From positions 1 through 36,944 of the forward strand of contig DYOQ01000003.1 of the NCBI GenBank assembly GCA_020720455.1: a stretch of 36,944 nt of DNA. Reading direction: 5' to 3'. This DNA comes from Bdellovibrio sp. (lineage in GTDB: Bacteria; Bdellovibrionota; Bacteriovoracia; Bacteriovoracales; Bacteriovoracaceae). The notes beneath the pieces are model-generated. The model searched no databases and was not told the origin of the DNA. It worked only from the letters and a program-made list of their open reading frames with translations. Numbering within the stretch: the stretch's first letter is position 1; every line of letters starts with the position of its first letter. This document shows positions 7,339-15,812 of this stretch, piece after piece. Position numbers and translations under genes: made by a program.

Positions 7339-8454
7339 ATGAAATTTTCTCTCTTGTTTGGTTTGTTTGGTTTGTTTGTATTGGCTGGATGTTCTTCTGT
7401 GAAAAAGATAGAGATTGCTGGAGTAAGAGAGGTCAACGGGATCTTCATACCGGCTTGGACAAAAAATCTTGATCCTGAATATAATTCTGGAAATTTGCCA
7501 ATTGCGTATAATGCACCTCTTATCCATGAATCCATTTTGTATTTAAATACACCGGAAGGTTCGTTTGTTGCTTACGATCTAAAAAATGGTCGTGAGCTTT
7601 GGAATAAGTTTGATGGAAGTTCAGCTAATGCTGCTCCAATAATTTTCAAAGAGTTTGTCATATATGGAAACAGTGATGGTAGTGTAGTTTCTAGAAATTA
7701 TTTATCAGGAGAAGAAAAATATATAGTGGATGTTGGGGCATCGGTTGAAGCTGAACCTTTTGTATATAATTCTAGAATGTTTCTTCATTTGAGAGATCAC
7801 AAAATTGTTGCAATGGATGTTGAGACTGGAAAAGTTTTGTGGGTATATAAACGATCAATTCCGTTCTTGACAACACTTCAACGAGTGTCTGGCCCTCTTG
7901 CATACAATAATAAACTTTTTGTTGGTTCGGCCGATGGATATTTGCTAGCGTTTTCAATTGAGGATGGAACGCTTATTTGGGAGCAAAAAATAGTTGAGGG
8001 GAATAAATTTATCGATATTGATAATGCCCCTGTTGTATTTGAAGACAAGTTAATAGTATCCTCGGCCTCTGGAGAGACAGTCGTTTTAGATCCTAATACT
8101 GGGGCGATAATTAGAAAACTTCCTTTTATTTCTACAAGAAAACCAGTCGTCGCTAAGTCAGCGCTTGTCTTTGGAACAGATAGAGGCGAGATTGTTGTTG
8201 TTGATCAAGGTTTTAACATTATTGATAAGAAAAAAGTTTGTGATGATGCGATTTCAGCTATTGCTATGTGGAAAAATGGATATGTTGTGGCCGACCTAAA
8301 AGGGAATTTGAATTTTGTAGATGGAATTAGTTTTAAAGTTCTAGAATCTTCTAATTTGGGGCATAGCTATTCTACAGTGTTTGGGAAGTTGGCCGTAGGA
8401 GATGAAGCACTTGCAGTGCTCTCTTCAAGAAATAGACTCTATGTTTTCAAATAG
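7339..8454 (+). CDS. bamB: outer-membrane assembly lipoprotein BamB
   Basis: 371 residues. The signal peptide ends in lipobox VLAGC (C18), giving an outer-membrane lipoprotein. The body is a beta-propeller of PQQ/WD-like blades with repeated patterns such as YDLKNGRELW, MDVETGKVLWVYKR, FSIEDGTLIWEQK and LDPNTGAIIRKL. BamB is the scaffold lipoprotein of the BAM complex that helps BamA insert barrels, fitting the many barrel genes nearby. Length and the upstream yfgM-like gene agree with bamB. The ATG at 7339 is chosen over GTG 7333 because it begins a normal signal peptide. Other PQQ-propeller lipoproteins are the alternative. Confidence 0.82.
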   Translation: MKFSLLFGLFGLFVLAGCSSVKKIEIAGVREVNGIFIPAWTKNLDPEYNSGNLPIAYNAPLIHESILYLNTPEGSFVAYDLKNGRELWNKFDGSSANAAPIIFKEFVIYGNSDGSVVSRNYLSGEEKYIVDVGASVEAEPFVYNSRMFLHLRDHKIVAMDVETGKVLWVYKRSIPFLTTLQRVSGPLAYNNKLFVGSADGYLLAFSIEDGTLIWEQKIVEGNKFIDIDNAPVVFEDKLIVSSASGETVVLDPNTGAIIRKLPFISTRKPVVAKSALVFGTDRGEIVVVDQGFNIIDKKKVCDDAISAIAMWKNGYVVADLKGNLNFVDGISFKVLESSNLGHSYSTVFGKLAVGDEALAVLSSRNRLYVFK

Positions 8455-8497
8455 ATTTTAGATATTTTTTTTAATGTTGCTTATTAGGAGGTTTGTT

Positions 8498-9526
8498 GTG
8501 ACGAGATCAAGCAGTTTTCGAGATTTTGAAACTTTAGAAAGCTATATTACAAAACAACAAAAGCTTCATGTTAATGTTAGAGGAACATTTTCTCAAGTTT
8601 TAAGAAGAATTGGAGTCGCTTCAAAAATTATTGAGTCCAAGGTAAGAAAGGCCGGCCTGGTTGATATCCTTGGGGTTAATGGTAGTGTTAATGTTCAAGG
8701 TGAACATCAAGTAAAACTAGATGATATGGCAAACAGTATTATGAAAGCTGCCTTTAGCGTTATTCCATCTATTGCAGGAATGGCGACAGAAGAGGAAGAA
8801 GATTTCACTGCGTTTGATAATATTGAGTTTGATGGTAGTAGATACCTTGTGATGTTTGACCCACTTGATGGATCTTCAAACGTTGATGCCAATGTTTCAA
8901 TAGGAACTATTTTTGCTGTCTTAAAATATGATAAAGCAACTTCAAAGAGCAGCGTTACCAAAGAAGATTTTTTTAAACCGGGCCGTACTTTATCAGCTGC
9001 CGGTTATGTTATTTACGGTTCAAGTACTATGTTTGTTTATACAACTGGACAAGGGGTTCATGGTTTTACTTTAGATCCCGAAATTGGAGAGTTTGTTCTC
9101 TCTCACGAAAATATTAAGATTCCAGATCAGTGTAAATGTTTTTCTGCTAATGAGACAAATTACAATAAATGGGATCAGGCCACGAAGGAGTTTGCTGATA
9201 CCATTAGATATAGTGATGACAAGCGTTATCAAAAGGCTTCTAGTCGGTATATTGGTTCATTGGTCGCAGACTTTCATCGAAATTTACTTTACGGCGGTAT
9301 CTATATGTACCCAACAGATGTAACAACTAATAAACCAAAACTAAGGCTTTTGTATGAGTGTGCGCCACTTGCAATGATTGCTGAACAGGCCGGAGGTATG
9401 GCGAGCACTGGAACTCAAAACATACTAGATATCGTTCCAAATCAGCTTCATCAAAGAGTCCCTATCGTAATAGGGAATAAAAAAGATGTTGAGTTTTATG
9501 AGGAGTTAGTAAAAAAATATAGTTAG
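8498..9526 (+). CDS. fbp: fructose-1,6-bisphosphatase class I
   Basis: 342 residues, close to the usual 332-340 of class I FBPase. It hydrolyses fructose-1,6-bisphosphate to fructose-6-phosphate in gluconeogenesis, in the cytosol. The metal/phosphate motif DPLDGSSN (121-128) is intact, as is the C-terminal block LLYECAPLAMIAEQAGG that includes substrate and metal contacts. The frame is open from ATG 8474, but AGGAGG at 8486-8491 lies 6 bases before GTG 8498, which is the better start. It follows bamB by 43 bases. Its stop overlaps the convergent lipoprotein gene by 4 bases. Confidence 0.95.
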   Translation: MTRSSSFRDFETLESYITKQQKLHVNVRGTFSQVLRRIGVASKIIESKVRKAGLVDILGVNGSVNVQGEHQVKLDDMANSIMKAAFSVIPSIAGMATEEEEDFTAFDNIEFDGSRYLVMFDPLDGSSNVDANVSIGTIFAVLKYDKATSKSSVTKEDFFKPGRTLSAAGYVIYGSSTMFVYTTGQGVHGFTLDPEIGEFVLSHENIKIPDQCKCFSANETNYNKWDQATKEFADTIRYSDDKRYQKASSRYIGSLVADFHRNLLYGGIYMYPTDVTTNKPKLRLLYECAPLAMIAEQAGGMASTGTQNILDIVPNQLHQRVPIVIGNKKDVEFYEELVKKYS

Positions 9527-9804
9527 TTCACTTCTTTGCATTTATATGCAACGCCCTCTATTGTAATCATTCTACCATTTTGGACGTTGTCTCTGACTAG
9601 CAATGTATCGCCATCAAGATCTTTGACTTTGTCTTTTGCAATATTAATCGCAAGGTCTTCTATGCCTTCTTCGTTTGTGCCGATAACTTTTCCGATGGCG
9701 CTACACCGTTTTAACTCTTTACCATAAATGACATCAATTTTAATTTTGCTACTAGAGCATGAAGTAATAAATGTAACAGCAACTAATAATGTGATAATTT
9801 TCAT
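9523..9804 (-). CDS. small lipoprotein, DUF4156-like
   Basis: 93 residues with lipobox FITSC (C16). The mature part contains a Cys-flanked pattern (RCSAIGKVIGTN ... DLDGDTLLVRDN ... EGVAYKC) like DUF4156-type lipoproteins, where a late Cys pairs with an early one and the middle helix carries an Ala/Asn-rich stretch. The function of this family is not known. GAGG precedes the ATG. It is probably in the same transcription unit as nothing else: the upstream minus-strand lipoprotein gene ends 34 bases before it, so co-transcription with that gene (9839-10735) is possible. Confidence 0.65.
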   Translation of the reverse strand: MKIITLLVAVTFITSCSSSKIKIDVIYGKELKRCSAIGKVIGTNEEGIEDLAINIAKDKVKDLDGDTLLVRDNVQNGRMITIEGVAYKCKEVN

Positions 9805-9838
9805 AAAAGCCTCTAAAGTTGATCAATAGTATTAAAAA

Positions 9839-10735
9839 TTAATTATGTTTTAGTTCTTTGAAATAGTCTAGGGCCCATTTTGCCTTCAATCTGTTTGATA
9901 TCTCTATCATCATTGGGTTGGTATAGTTCCAAGACTTATTATTTTCTGTGGCCACGGTTCTTAATGTAGCAAATCTTCCAAGAGAGCTTAATACTGCGTG
10001 ATTAGCAAATACAGATGTCTTAAGAAGAGTACTCATGTCTTTTGGTACAGGCTTCATTGATCTTTCTGTCTGGGCATAATTAATAAGATTTTCAAATGCA
10101 AAATAATTATCACTTGAACCTGTTTGACAAAGTTCGCTTAGTTCATTGTAATTTGTGCTAGTAAAGTTTTGGATCGCAGCTATTAGGTACTCTTTATGTT
10201 CGCTTGGTAGGGCCGCTGTTGCAATTGATTCTGCTAGTGTTGGGTGCTCATTTGTAGCGAGAACACTTAGAGATAGCTCTGGGTGAGTTGCTAGGTAATC
10301 CGGTAAGCTGACCAACTTTGAATCAATACTCCATTTGGAGGTAACGTCACCATTACTAGATGGTAGTTTAAACGTTTTGTTATATTCAAGTAGTGTCCCG
10401 TGGAAATGCGGGCAGGTTGTTATACTAGGAGCACTTGCATGTGAGAGAGGCCTTAGGTGATTATATTGATAAAGTAATGTTAAAAAATAGATTTTTTTAT
10501 TATTTAATGATTGGTAATCATTTGGGGTATTAACTTCCTCCGCAGATGCTGGTGCTCTTGTGCTTTGATATTCCCAATTTTGGTTTATCGTTAATCTTGG
10601 AATTATGCCTGAGTTGTTTGTTCGTGGTGAAAATCTTCTCATCTTTTCTTCAACCGACTCTGGTTTTTGATAAGTTGATGAACATGCAACAGCAAATATA
10701 ATAATTAGAGAAGTGATTAAAGAGTACCTATACAT
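9839..10735 (-). CDS. lipoprotein of unknown function
   Basis: 298 residues. Signal peptide with lipobox FAVAC (C18) followed by a charged, Ser/Thr-rich linker (about 20-75), then a mostly helical domain. I recognise no family or catalytic motif. A TTCPHFHGTLLEYN stretch with Cys and two His may be a distinguishing block for homology searches. TGGAGGGATC gives a strong ribosome site before the ATG. It is divergent from the 691-residue secreted protein gene and precedes the small DUF4156-like lipoprotein on the same strand. Confidence 0.65.
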   Translation of the reverse strand: MYRYSLITSLIIIFAVACSSTYQKPESVEEKMRRFSPRTNNSGIIPRLTINQNWEYQSTRAPASAEEVNTPNDYQSLNNKKIYFLTLLYQYNHLRPLSHASAPSITTCPHFHGTLLEYNKTFKLPSSNGDVTSKWSIDSKLVSLPDYLATHPELSLSVLATNEHPTLAESIATAALPSEHKEYLIAAIQNFTSTNYNELSELCQTGSSDNYFAFENLINYAQTERSMKPVPKDMSTLLKTSVFANHAVLSSLGRFATLRTVATENNKSWNYTNPMMIEISNRLKAKWALDYFKELKHN

Positions 10736-10908
10736 GATCCCTCCAGATTTAAAATGGGCATCACAACCTTGTCGGTGATTTTTTAAAAAACATTATCGGG
10801 ATTTTCTATGATTTTATGTTATTGAATGTTTAGATTTCAATGAGTTGTCGGTGTCTGGAAAATTTACAATTTAAACACCGCAAATTTTTTTTTTGATAAT
10901 ATCTTTAA

Positions 10909-12984
10909 ATGTCAAAAAAAATTAAACGGTTTATTTTAGCTTGGGTTCTAATTTGTAACGGCCAGATATGGGCCGAGAGTCTTAAAACTTATTTTGTTGG
11001 GGAGTATGTCTTAAAGAAGAGTGCTCTTGCTGGTTACACTGGAACAGGCGTTTCTGAACATTATGGTATCTTTGATATAATGATGGAAAATGGAAATGTT
11101 GTTTCGGTTCCAGATTTATTGTATCCAGTAAGTTCAGATGGAAGAGTTGGAATTCGAGTTCTGCCTGTTAGCGATAAAGATGCATTTGGATCAGAATATG
11201 TAGATAAATATTTAAAGTCTATTTTATATAATGATCCAGAATCAGAAAAAGATATTTTTTCTTTAATTGTCTATCACCATCCAGAATTAGGTTCAGCTAG
11301 GCTTGATCGGCTAGATGAGGCCCTTCGCTTAGAGCGTGGAATGACCCATACCGGAAGTTATATTGGACTTGGAAGAACGAGGAATTCGCCGGTAGATTAT
11401 CACAATAAGAAATGGGAACTTTTCGATGGCGGGGCATATGGTTATCCTGCACACATATATACGGTTGGCCTAAAAGGTGTTGATCAAGAGGTATTAAATA
11501 AAAATATCTTGATTGGGCTTACTATTCTTAGTGGACACAATGGAGGTCCGGAGTTTCCAAGAGATTATAAGTTTGATTACCTTAGAACATTTAATTTGAA
11601 GGAAGTTTTAGATTTTTATCGTGCATGGATTGATCCAACGTTTGTAAGAAGTGATGTAAACCAAGCTCTTGGTTTAGAGTTAAATACCCCATATATTAAA
11701 ATTTTAAAAACCCATCAGGGATATTCGACTTACTGTAATGAGTTTTTGACTATTGCTATAAATCTAGGAATCAACTTAGTTCAAACAGAGCAAGGGTATA
11801 TTGATGTTTGGGGAGAGAATCTTGGTCGTGATCTATTTTGGAAGGCAAAGAAAATTTATAATGATGTTACAAAGCAAGATTTAGAGCAGGATAAAATTGG
11901 TAAAGAGGAAGAGATTCCTGAAGCGTTGTTAAGTAGTTTTACTAATCCACTTTGGAAGAGAGATTTGTCGATAGGAAGACAAAGCGTGGCCCTTTATTCG
12001 AGCGAAAAAATAAAAGAGTTTGGTTATGCCTTAGCGTGGAGGCCGCAGACAACTGCGGATATTATTGCAGCTTTCATGGAGCTATATGCTGATTTTACGA
12101 AAATTAATATTGTTAGAAGTTCATTTGCTCTTTTAGCATTTGCAAAAGAAGCATCTCGTCGAATGGGACTACGGCCTGATGAATATTACGCTTTAGCTTT
12201 GAAGTTTATTCAAAGCATGATTAAACATGATATTAGGTATCAGTCTACTATTTTGCAGCAAGGAGTTGTTGTCTCGAAACTTCCAGCTGGACACCTCGGT
12301 AGAGAGATGTTTGTAACGATCTATTTTAAAAAAGTAACAGAAGGGTTTGCGACGATATTAAACGGCAAGGAAAAAATGGAAGGTGCCATTGTTGCTTTAA
12401 ACGCGAAAATTGAAGAGTTGCAGCTAGAGCTTACTAAAATTGAAGAAAAAATCAGGGCAGGAGATGAGAGTAAGGAGATTAACGAAGCAAAAGATAAAAT
12501 AAAAGTGAAAATCAGTGATGCTAAATTATCAATTGATGTTACCTTTGCTCAGATTGCATTAATTCCAAGATTTCAAAAGATGATAGAATATTTAAAAAAC
12601 ATAACTCAAGATTTGATCGATAATCCTATTGAAATGGTTGATAAGAAATTTATAAATAGAGATACCGTATTGATGCTTACTAAAAATATTAAATTTAAAA
12701 AACTTCAAAATCTTACGATCTCTGAGCAAGCTTGGCTGTCGTTTGCCGTTGATGTTAGCAAGCGTAATGGCGGTAAACAGTCGTTAATGGATGAGGCAAG
12801 ATTTATTAAACCTGCGATCAAATTTGAGGATCAGTTTCAAAATAGTGTTAAGTATGTTCAGTATTACTCTCCTCCGTCGCTAATTCATAAGATTGCTTTA
12901 GGCGATTACGAAGGTGCAAATCCAGATCTGATTATTACAGCAGTTGGTACTGCGTTTGATGCTGTCGAAGTTGAAAGAAAGTAA
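10909..12984 (+). CDS. secreted protein with permuted NlpC/P60-like site
   Basis: 691 residues with a signal peptide (about 1-22, IWA-ES). Residues about 140-300 carry two blocks typical of circularly permuted papain-fold enzymes (YiiX/LRAT-like NlpC/P60 group): an early THTGSYIGLG with H147 and a late YCNEFL with C276, matching the His-first, YCSEL-type Cys-second order. That would make it a candidate hydrolase or acyltransferase acting on peptidoglycan or lipid in the envelope. The remainder is helical, with a charged coiled coil at about 485-540. No ribosome site is obvious before the ATG. The 173-base gap upstream (10736-10908) holds the divergent promoters but no box pair I trust. Fold assignment is inference. 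Confidence 0.55.
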   Translation: MSKKIKRFILAWVLICNGQIWAESLKTYFVGEYVLKKSALAGYTGTGVSEHYGIFDIMMENGNVVSVPDLLYPVSSDGRVGIRVLPVSDKDAFGSEYVDKYLKSILYNDPESEKDIFSLIVYHHPELGSARLDRLDEALRLERGMTHTGSYIGLGRTRNSPVDYHNKKWELFDGGAYGYPAHIYTVGLKGVDQEVLNKNILIGLTILSGHNGGPEFPRDYKFDYLRTFNLKEVLDFYRAWIDPTFVRSDVNQALGLELNTPYIKILKTHQGYSTYCNEFLTIAINLGINLVQTEQGYIDVWGENLGRDLFWKAKKIYNDVTKQDLEQDKIGKEEEIPEALLSSFTNPLWKRDLSIGRQSVALYSSEKIKEFGYALAWRPQTTADIIAAFMELYADFTKINIVRSSFALLAFAKEASRRMGLRPDEYYALALKFIQSMIKHDIRYQSTILQQGVVVSKLPAGHLGREMFVTIYFKKVTEGFATILNGKEKMEGAIVALNAKIEELQLELTKIEEKIRAGDESKEINEAKDKIKVKISDAKLSIDVTFAQIALIPRFQKMIEYLKNITQDLIDNPIEMVDKKFINRDTVLMLTKNIKFKKLQNLTISEQAWLSFAVDVSKRNGGKQSLMDEARFIKPAIKFEDQFQNSVKYVQYYSPPSLIHKIALGDYEGANPDLIITAVGTAFDAVEVERK

Positions 12985-13005
12985 ATGGTTGAAATCTTGT
13001 TAACC

Positions 13006-13044
13006 TTGACGGTTATAGTTATTGGTGTTACACTTAAGTAACAC
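13006..13044 (+). promoter_or_regulatory. toxin-antitoxin promoter with overlapping operator
   Basis: -35 TTGACG (13006-13011) and -10 TACACT (13029-13034), 17 bases apart, precede the antitoxin gene. A perfect 7-base inverted repeat, GTGTTAC at 13025-13031 and GTAACAC at 13038-13044, overlaps the -10. This is where an antitoxin or toxin-antitoxin complex usually represses its own operon. Confidence 0.65.
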
Positions 13045-13072
13045 TAATGCTAGAGGGTGGAGGGGCCAAAAG

Positions 13073-13300
13073 ATGAGTACTGTGAAAAAAAGAGTAAACT
13101 TAACAATTGAAGACGATCTGTATAGTGATTTTGAAGCTGTTAAAGAACTGAGAAAAGAGTCATCTCTGTCGAGTGTTATTTTAGATCTTGCGAAAGAAGC
13201 TCTGGAAATAAATGAAGATTTGTATTTTTCAAAAATAGCAGGCCAAAGACTAAAAGAAAAAAGGCTTTCTCATAATCAAGTGTGGTCAAAGAAGAAATGA
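13073..13300 (+). CDS. RelB-type antitoxin
   Basis: 75 residues. The N-terminus KKRVNLTIEDDLYSDFEAVK looks like a ribbon-helix-helix strand and first helix used for operator binding, followed by a helical, charged C-terminus that would wrap and neutralise the toxin. The ATG at 13073 is chosen over an upstream in-frame TTG at 13022, because the latter lies before the likely promoter -10 and GGAGGGG precedes the ATG. The stop overlaps the toxin start (ATGA at 13297-13300), the standard coupled arrangement of type II toxin-antitoxin operons. RelB, DinJ-like or RHH/CopG-like labels are all possible at this level. Confidence 0.8.
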   Translation: MSTVKKRVNLTIEDDLYSDFEAVKELRKESSLSSVILDLAKEALEINEDLYFSKIAGQRLKEKRLSHNQVWSKKK

Positions 13301-13590
13301 GCACTCAAAACAAGTGGAGCATTGAATATGCTGCATCTGCTGCCAAAGAAATATTTGCGCTTGATGGATCAATTAAAAAAATTATTAAAAAGGCCATAGA
13401 AGATAAGCTTGTAACAAATCCTTTAAAGTTTGGCCTACCGTTAAGAAGAAATCTCTTAGGTTTGTTTAAATTGAGAGTTGGGAATTATCGAATAATTTAT
13501 CAAGTGAAAAAGAGCGAGATTGTAGTGTTGATTATAGCTGTTGGTCACAGAAAACAAGTTTACGAAGACTCAAATTCTACCAGCTTTTAA
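13297..13590 (+). CDS. RelE/ParE-superfamily toxin
   Basis: 97 residues, typical size. The beta-sheet core block LRRNLLGLFKLRVGNYRIIYQV (residues about 49-70, shown in part: GLFKLRVGNYRIIYQV) and the closing VGHRKQVYE (82-90) are hallmark RelE features. R59-R65 and the C-terminal H-R-x-x-x-Y are in the positions used by ribosome-dependent mRNA interferases, so RelE is favoured over ParE (gyrase poison). The start is ATG 13297 overlapping the antitoxin TGA. The last 21 bases overlap the 3' end of the convergent symporter gene, which hints at an insertion or drift of the cassette next to that gene. Confidence 0.88.
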   Translation: MSTQNKWSIEYAASAAKEIFALDGSIKKIIKKAIEDKLVTNPLKFGLPLRRNLLGLFKLRVGNYRIIYQVKKSEIVVLIIAVGHRKQVYEDSNSTSF

Positions 13591-14955
13591 ATCTGCTTTG
13601 TATTTTTTAAACTGCGGATAGAGTTTTGGCATTAATAAAATGTTTGCCAGGATATTTGGAATTGCCATTAGTCCAATCAGAGCGTCAGAGATGTCTAATA
13701 CTGTTTGAAGTTTGATGATTGCACCAATAAAAACAAATGCTGAAAAAAGGTATCTGTATGGAGTAATAAGTTTATCACCAAATAAAAAGGCAACGCCTTG
13801 TTCTCCATAATATGACCATGAGATAATAGTTGAAAATGCAAATAGAATAACAGAAATCATAACTATATATGTTCCAAAATTTCCGTAGACTAGGTTAAAC
13901 GCATGAGCAGTAAGCTCGCTTCCAGCAAGTCCGCCAGTGTTTGACCAGACTCCTGTCGTAAGAATTACGAACGCTGATAAACTACAAACAACAATTGTGT
14001 CTAAAAATGGCTCTAGCATTCCAACAATACCTTCTTGAATAGGTGTAGATTTTGCAGCAGCATGTGCCATTGCAGATGAACCAAGGCCGGCTTCATTTGA
14101 AAAAACTGCCCTTCTAACACCTTGGATGACAACTTCTTTAAAACCAACTCCCGCAAATCCTCCGATGGCAGCAGTTCCTGTGAATGCATCTGTGAATATT
14201 TGAACTATTAAATCTGGGATTTGATTTATATTAACAAGGATGATTCCTAGTGAACCGAGTAAGTAAATAACAACCATTGACGGGACTAGGGCGCTTGCAA
14301 CTTTCCCAATTCTTTTTATTCCTCCAATTAGAACAAGCGATGCTAGAATCGCAAAAATAATTCCGGAGGCATATTCAGGTAGGGAGGTTACATTTTTTAC
14401 AATGGATGCCATCTGGTTTGATTGAAACATATTACCAATTCCAAGTGCTCCAAGAAGAGTAAAAATTGCAAATAGATATGCAAGTGGTCTAAACGGTTTT
14501 GGTAGACCGTTTTTTATTGTATACATCGGGCCACCATGAATCACTCCGGTTGCTTTGTCGTGATTTCTATATGTAAGAGATAATGAGATGGAGACTAGTT
14601 TTGTTGTCATTCCAAGAAATCCAGCGGCCCACATCCAAAAGACTGCCCCTGGCCCTCCCGCGACTATTGCCACAGCAACGCCAGCAATATTTCCAAGTCC
14701 AATTGTTGCAGATAGGGCCGTACAAAGAGCTTGGAAATGGGATAGCTCTCCAACGTCAGAAGTTGCTACCTGTTTTCCGAAAATTATCATTATAGAGTGT
14801 TTGAACATTTTAATTTGAGGAAATAAGAGCCAGAATGAGAACAAAATACCTGCTGAAAATAGTAGGATAACAAGAGGTAATCCCCATACAGCGCTTGAAA
14901 AACTTGCAGCAAACTCAGATAAAACGGTTTGGAATGTTGACTCAGCTTTATTCAT
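13570..14955 (-). CDS. sodium:alanine/glycine symporter (AGCS family)
   Basis: 461 residues, about 11 membrane helices. Family signatures are present: FQALCTALSATIGLGNIAGV near residues 74-93 with the ion/substrate-binding GxGNIAGVA loop, FWMWAAGFLGMTTK, and GGPMYTI after the third helix region. AGCS proteins import alanine or glycine with sodium, sensible for an amino-acid-consuming organism, especially in seawater. AGGG lies before the ATG at 14955. The C-terminus overlaps the toxin gene's end by 21 bases. No neighbouring metabolic gene narrows the substrate. Confidence 0.92.
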   Translation of the reverse strand: MNKAESTFQTVLSEFAASFSSAVWGLPLVILLFSAGILFSFWLLFPQIKMFKHSIMIIFGKQVATSDVGELSHFQALCTALSATIGLGNIAGVAVAIVAGGPGAVFWMWAAGFLGMTTKLVSISLSLTYRNHDKATGVIHGGPMYTIKNGLPKPFRPLAYLFAIFTLLGALGIGNMFQSNQMASIVKNVTSLPEYASGIIFAILASLVLIGGIKRIGKVASALVPSMVVIYLLGSLGIILVNINQIPDLIVQIFTDAFTGTAAIGGFAGVGFKEVVIQGVRRAVFSNEAGLGSSAMAHAAAKSTPIQEGIVGMLEPFLDTIVVCSLSAFVILTTGVWSNTGGLAGSELTAHAFNLVYGNFGTYIVMISVILFAFSTIISWSYYGEQGVAFLFGDKLITPYRYLFSAFVFIGAIIKLQTVLDISDALIGLMAIPNILANILLMPKLYPQFKKYKADLKAGRI

Positions 14956-15049
14956 TACAATTACCCTGTTACAATTATTAGTATAACTCTAATTCTTTTT
15001 TTTTAGATTGCAAGGGATTGGAGAGGTAGTCAAAAAAAAAGGAGTTTTT

Positions 15050-15802
15050 TTGATATTACAAAAATTAGTCGTTTCTTTGGGTTTGCTCTCTTTTATTTTG
15101 TTTCCAACTATTGCTGCTGATAGTGAACTCTGTGCTAAAACATGGAGTGAGTTATTAAGTAAGCATGAAATTAGAGATGAGTATAAATCGCTTGTTGGCC
15201 TGTGCGAAAACAGCTTTCGCACAAAATTACAGAGTATCATTTCGAAGCAACGCTCGCTAAGTTACGATCAGGCAAGACTCTATATGTTTTCACGGTTAGA
15301 TAATGTTGATGGAGTTGTTTGTGCTGTATATTCTGGGATTTGTATTGAGACCGAAGGTATTCCTGATTCAAGGGTAATGAATTGTGAGCACTCTTGGCCA
15401 CAGAGTAAAGGTGCTGTAGGTGCTGCAAAAAGCGATTTACACCATTTGTATCCAGCAGCATCTGATATGAATTCAAGAAGAGGTAATTTGCCATTTTGTG
15501 AAGTAGTTAATGTTGTATGGGAAGGTTATGGGTCACTTCTTGGACAATCGGAAGAAAATACTAGATGTTTTGAGCCACCACTAATACATAAAGGAGATCT
15601 TGCTAGGGCGATGATTTATTTTGCGACTAGGTATAATTTTAAAATTGATAGTGAGCAGGAGAAATATTTTAGAAAATGGTACGTAGAAGATTCATTGTCA
15701 GATAAAGAGATTACAAGAAACAATGAAATTGAAGCAATCCAGCAAAATAGAAATCCTTTTATCGACCACCCATGGTTTATCGAGCTAATAACGGATCTCT
15801 AG
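15050..15802 (+). CDS. secreted endonuclease I (EndA/Dns/Vvn-like)
   Basis: About 250 residues with a signal peptide (to about 23, TIAA-DS) and seven mature cysteines for disulfides. The beta-beta-alpha-metal active site is clear: NCEHSWPQSKG at 111-121 (E113, H114) and KSDLHHLYPA at 127-136, followed by the conserved MNSRRGN-type Asn region. The family degrades extracellular or periplasmic DNA and RNA with Mg2+; in a predator it could digest host nucleic acid. The open frame begins at TTG 15008, but AAGGAG at 15039-15044 followed by TTG at 15050 gives a normal signal peptide and is preferred. It is divergent from the symporter gene. Confidence 0.9.
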   Translation: MILQKLVVSLGLLSFILFPTIAADSELCAKTWSELLSKHEIRDEYKSLVGLCENSFRTKLQSIISKQRSLSYDQARLYMFSRLDNVDGVVCAVYSGICIETEGIPDSRVMNCEHSWPQSKGAVGAAKSDLHHLYPAASDMNSRRGNLPFCEVVNVVWEGYGSLLGQSEENTRCFEPPLIHKGDLARAMIYFATRYNFKIDSEQEKYFRKWYVEDSLSDKEITRNNEIEAIQQNRNPFIDHPWFIELITDL

Positions 15803-15812
15803 TACTTATAAT

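Noticed and set aside
10849-10894. CGGTGT/ACACCG arms followed by ten Ts, upstream of the 691-residue protein gene
   Set aside because: The stem is only 6 bases with a 20-base loop; too weak for a terminator and could be chance in AT-rich DNA.
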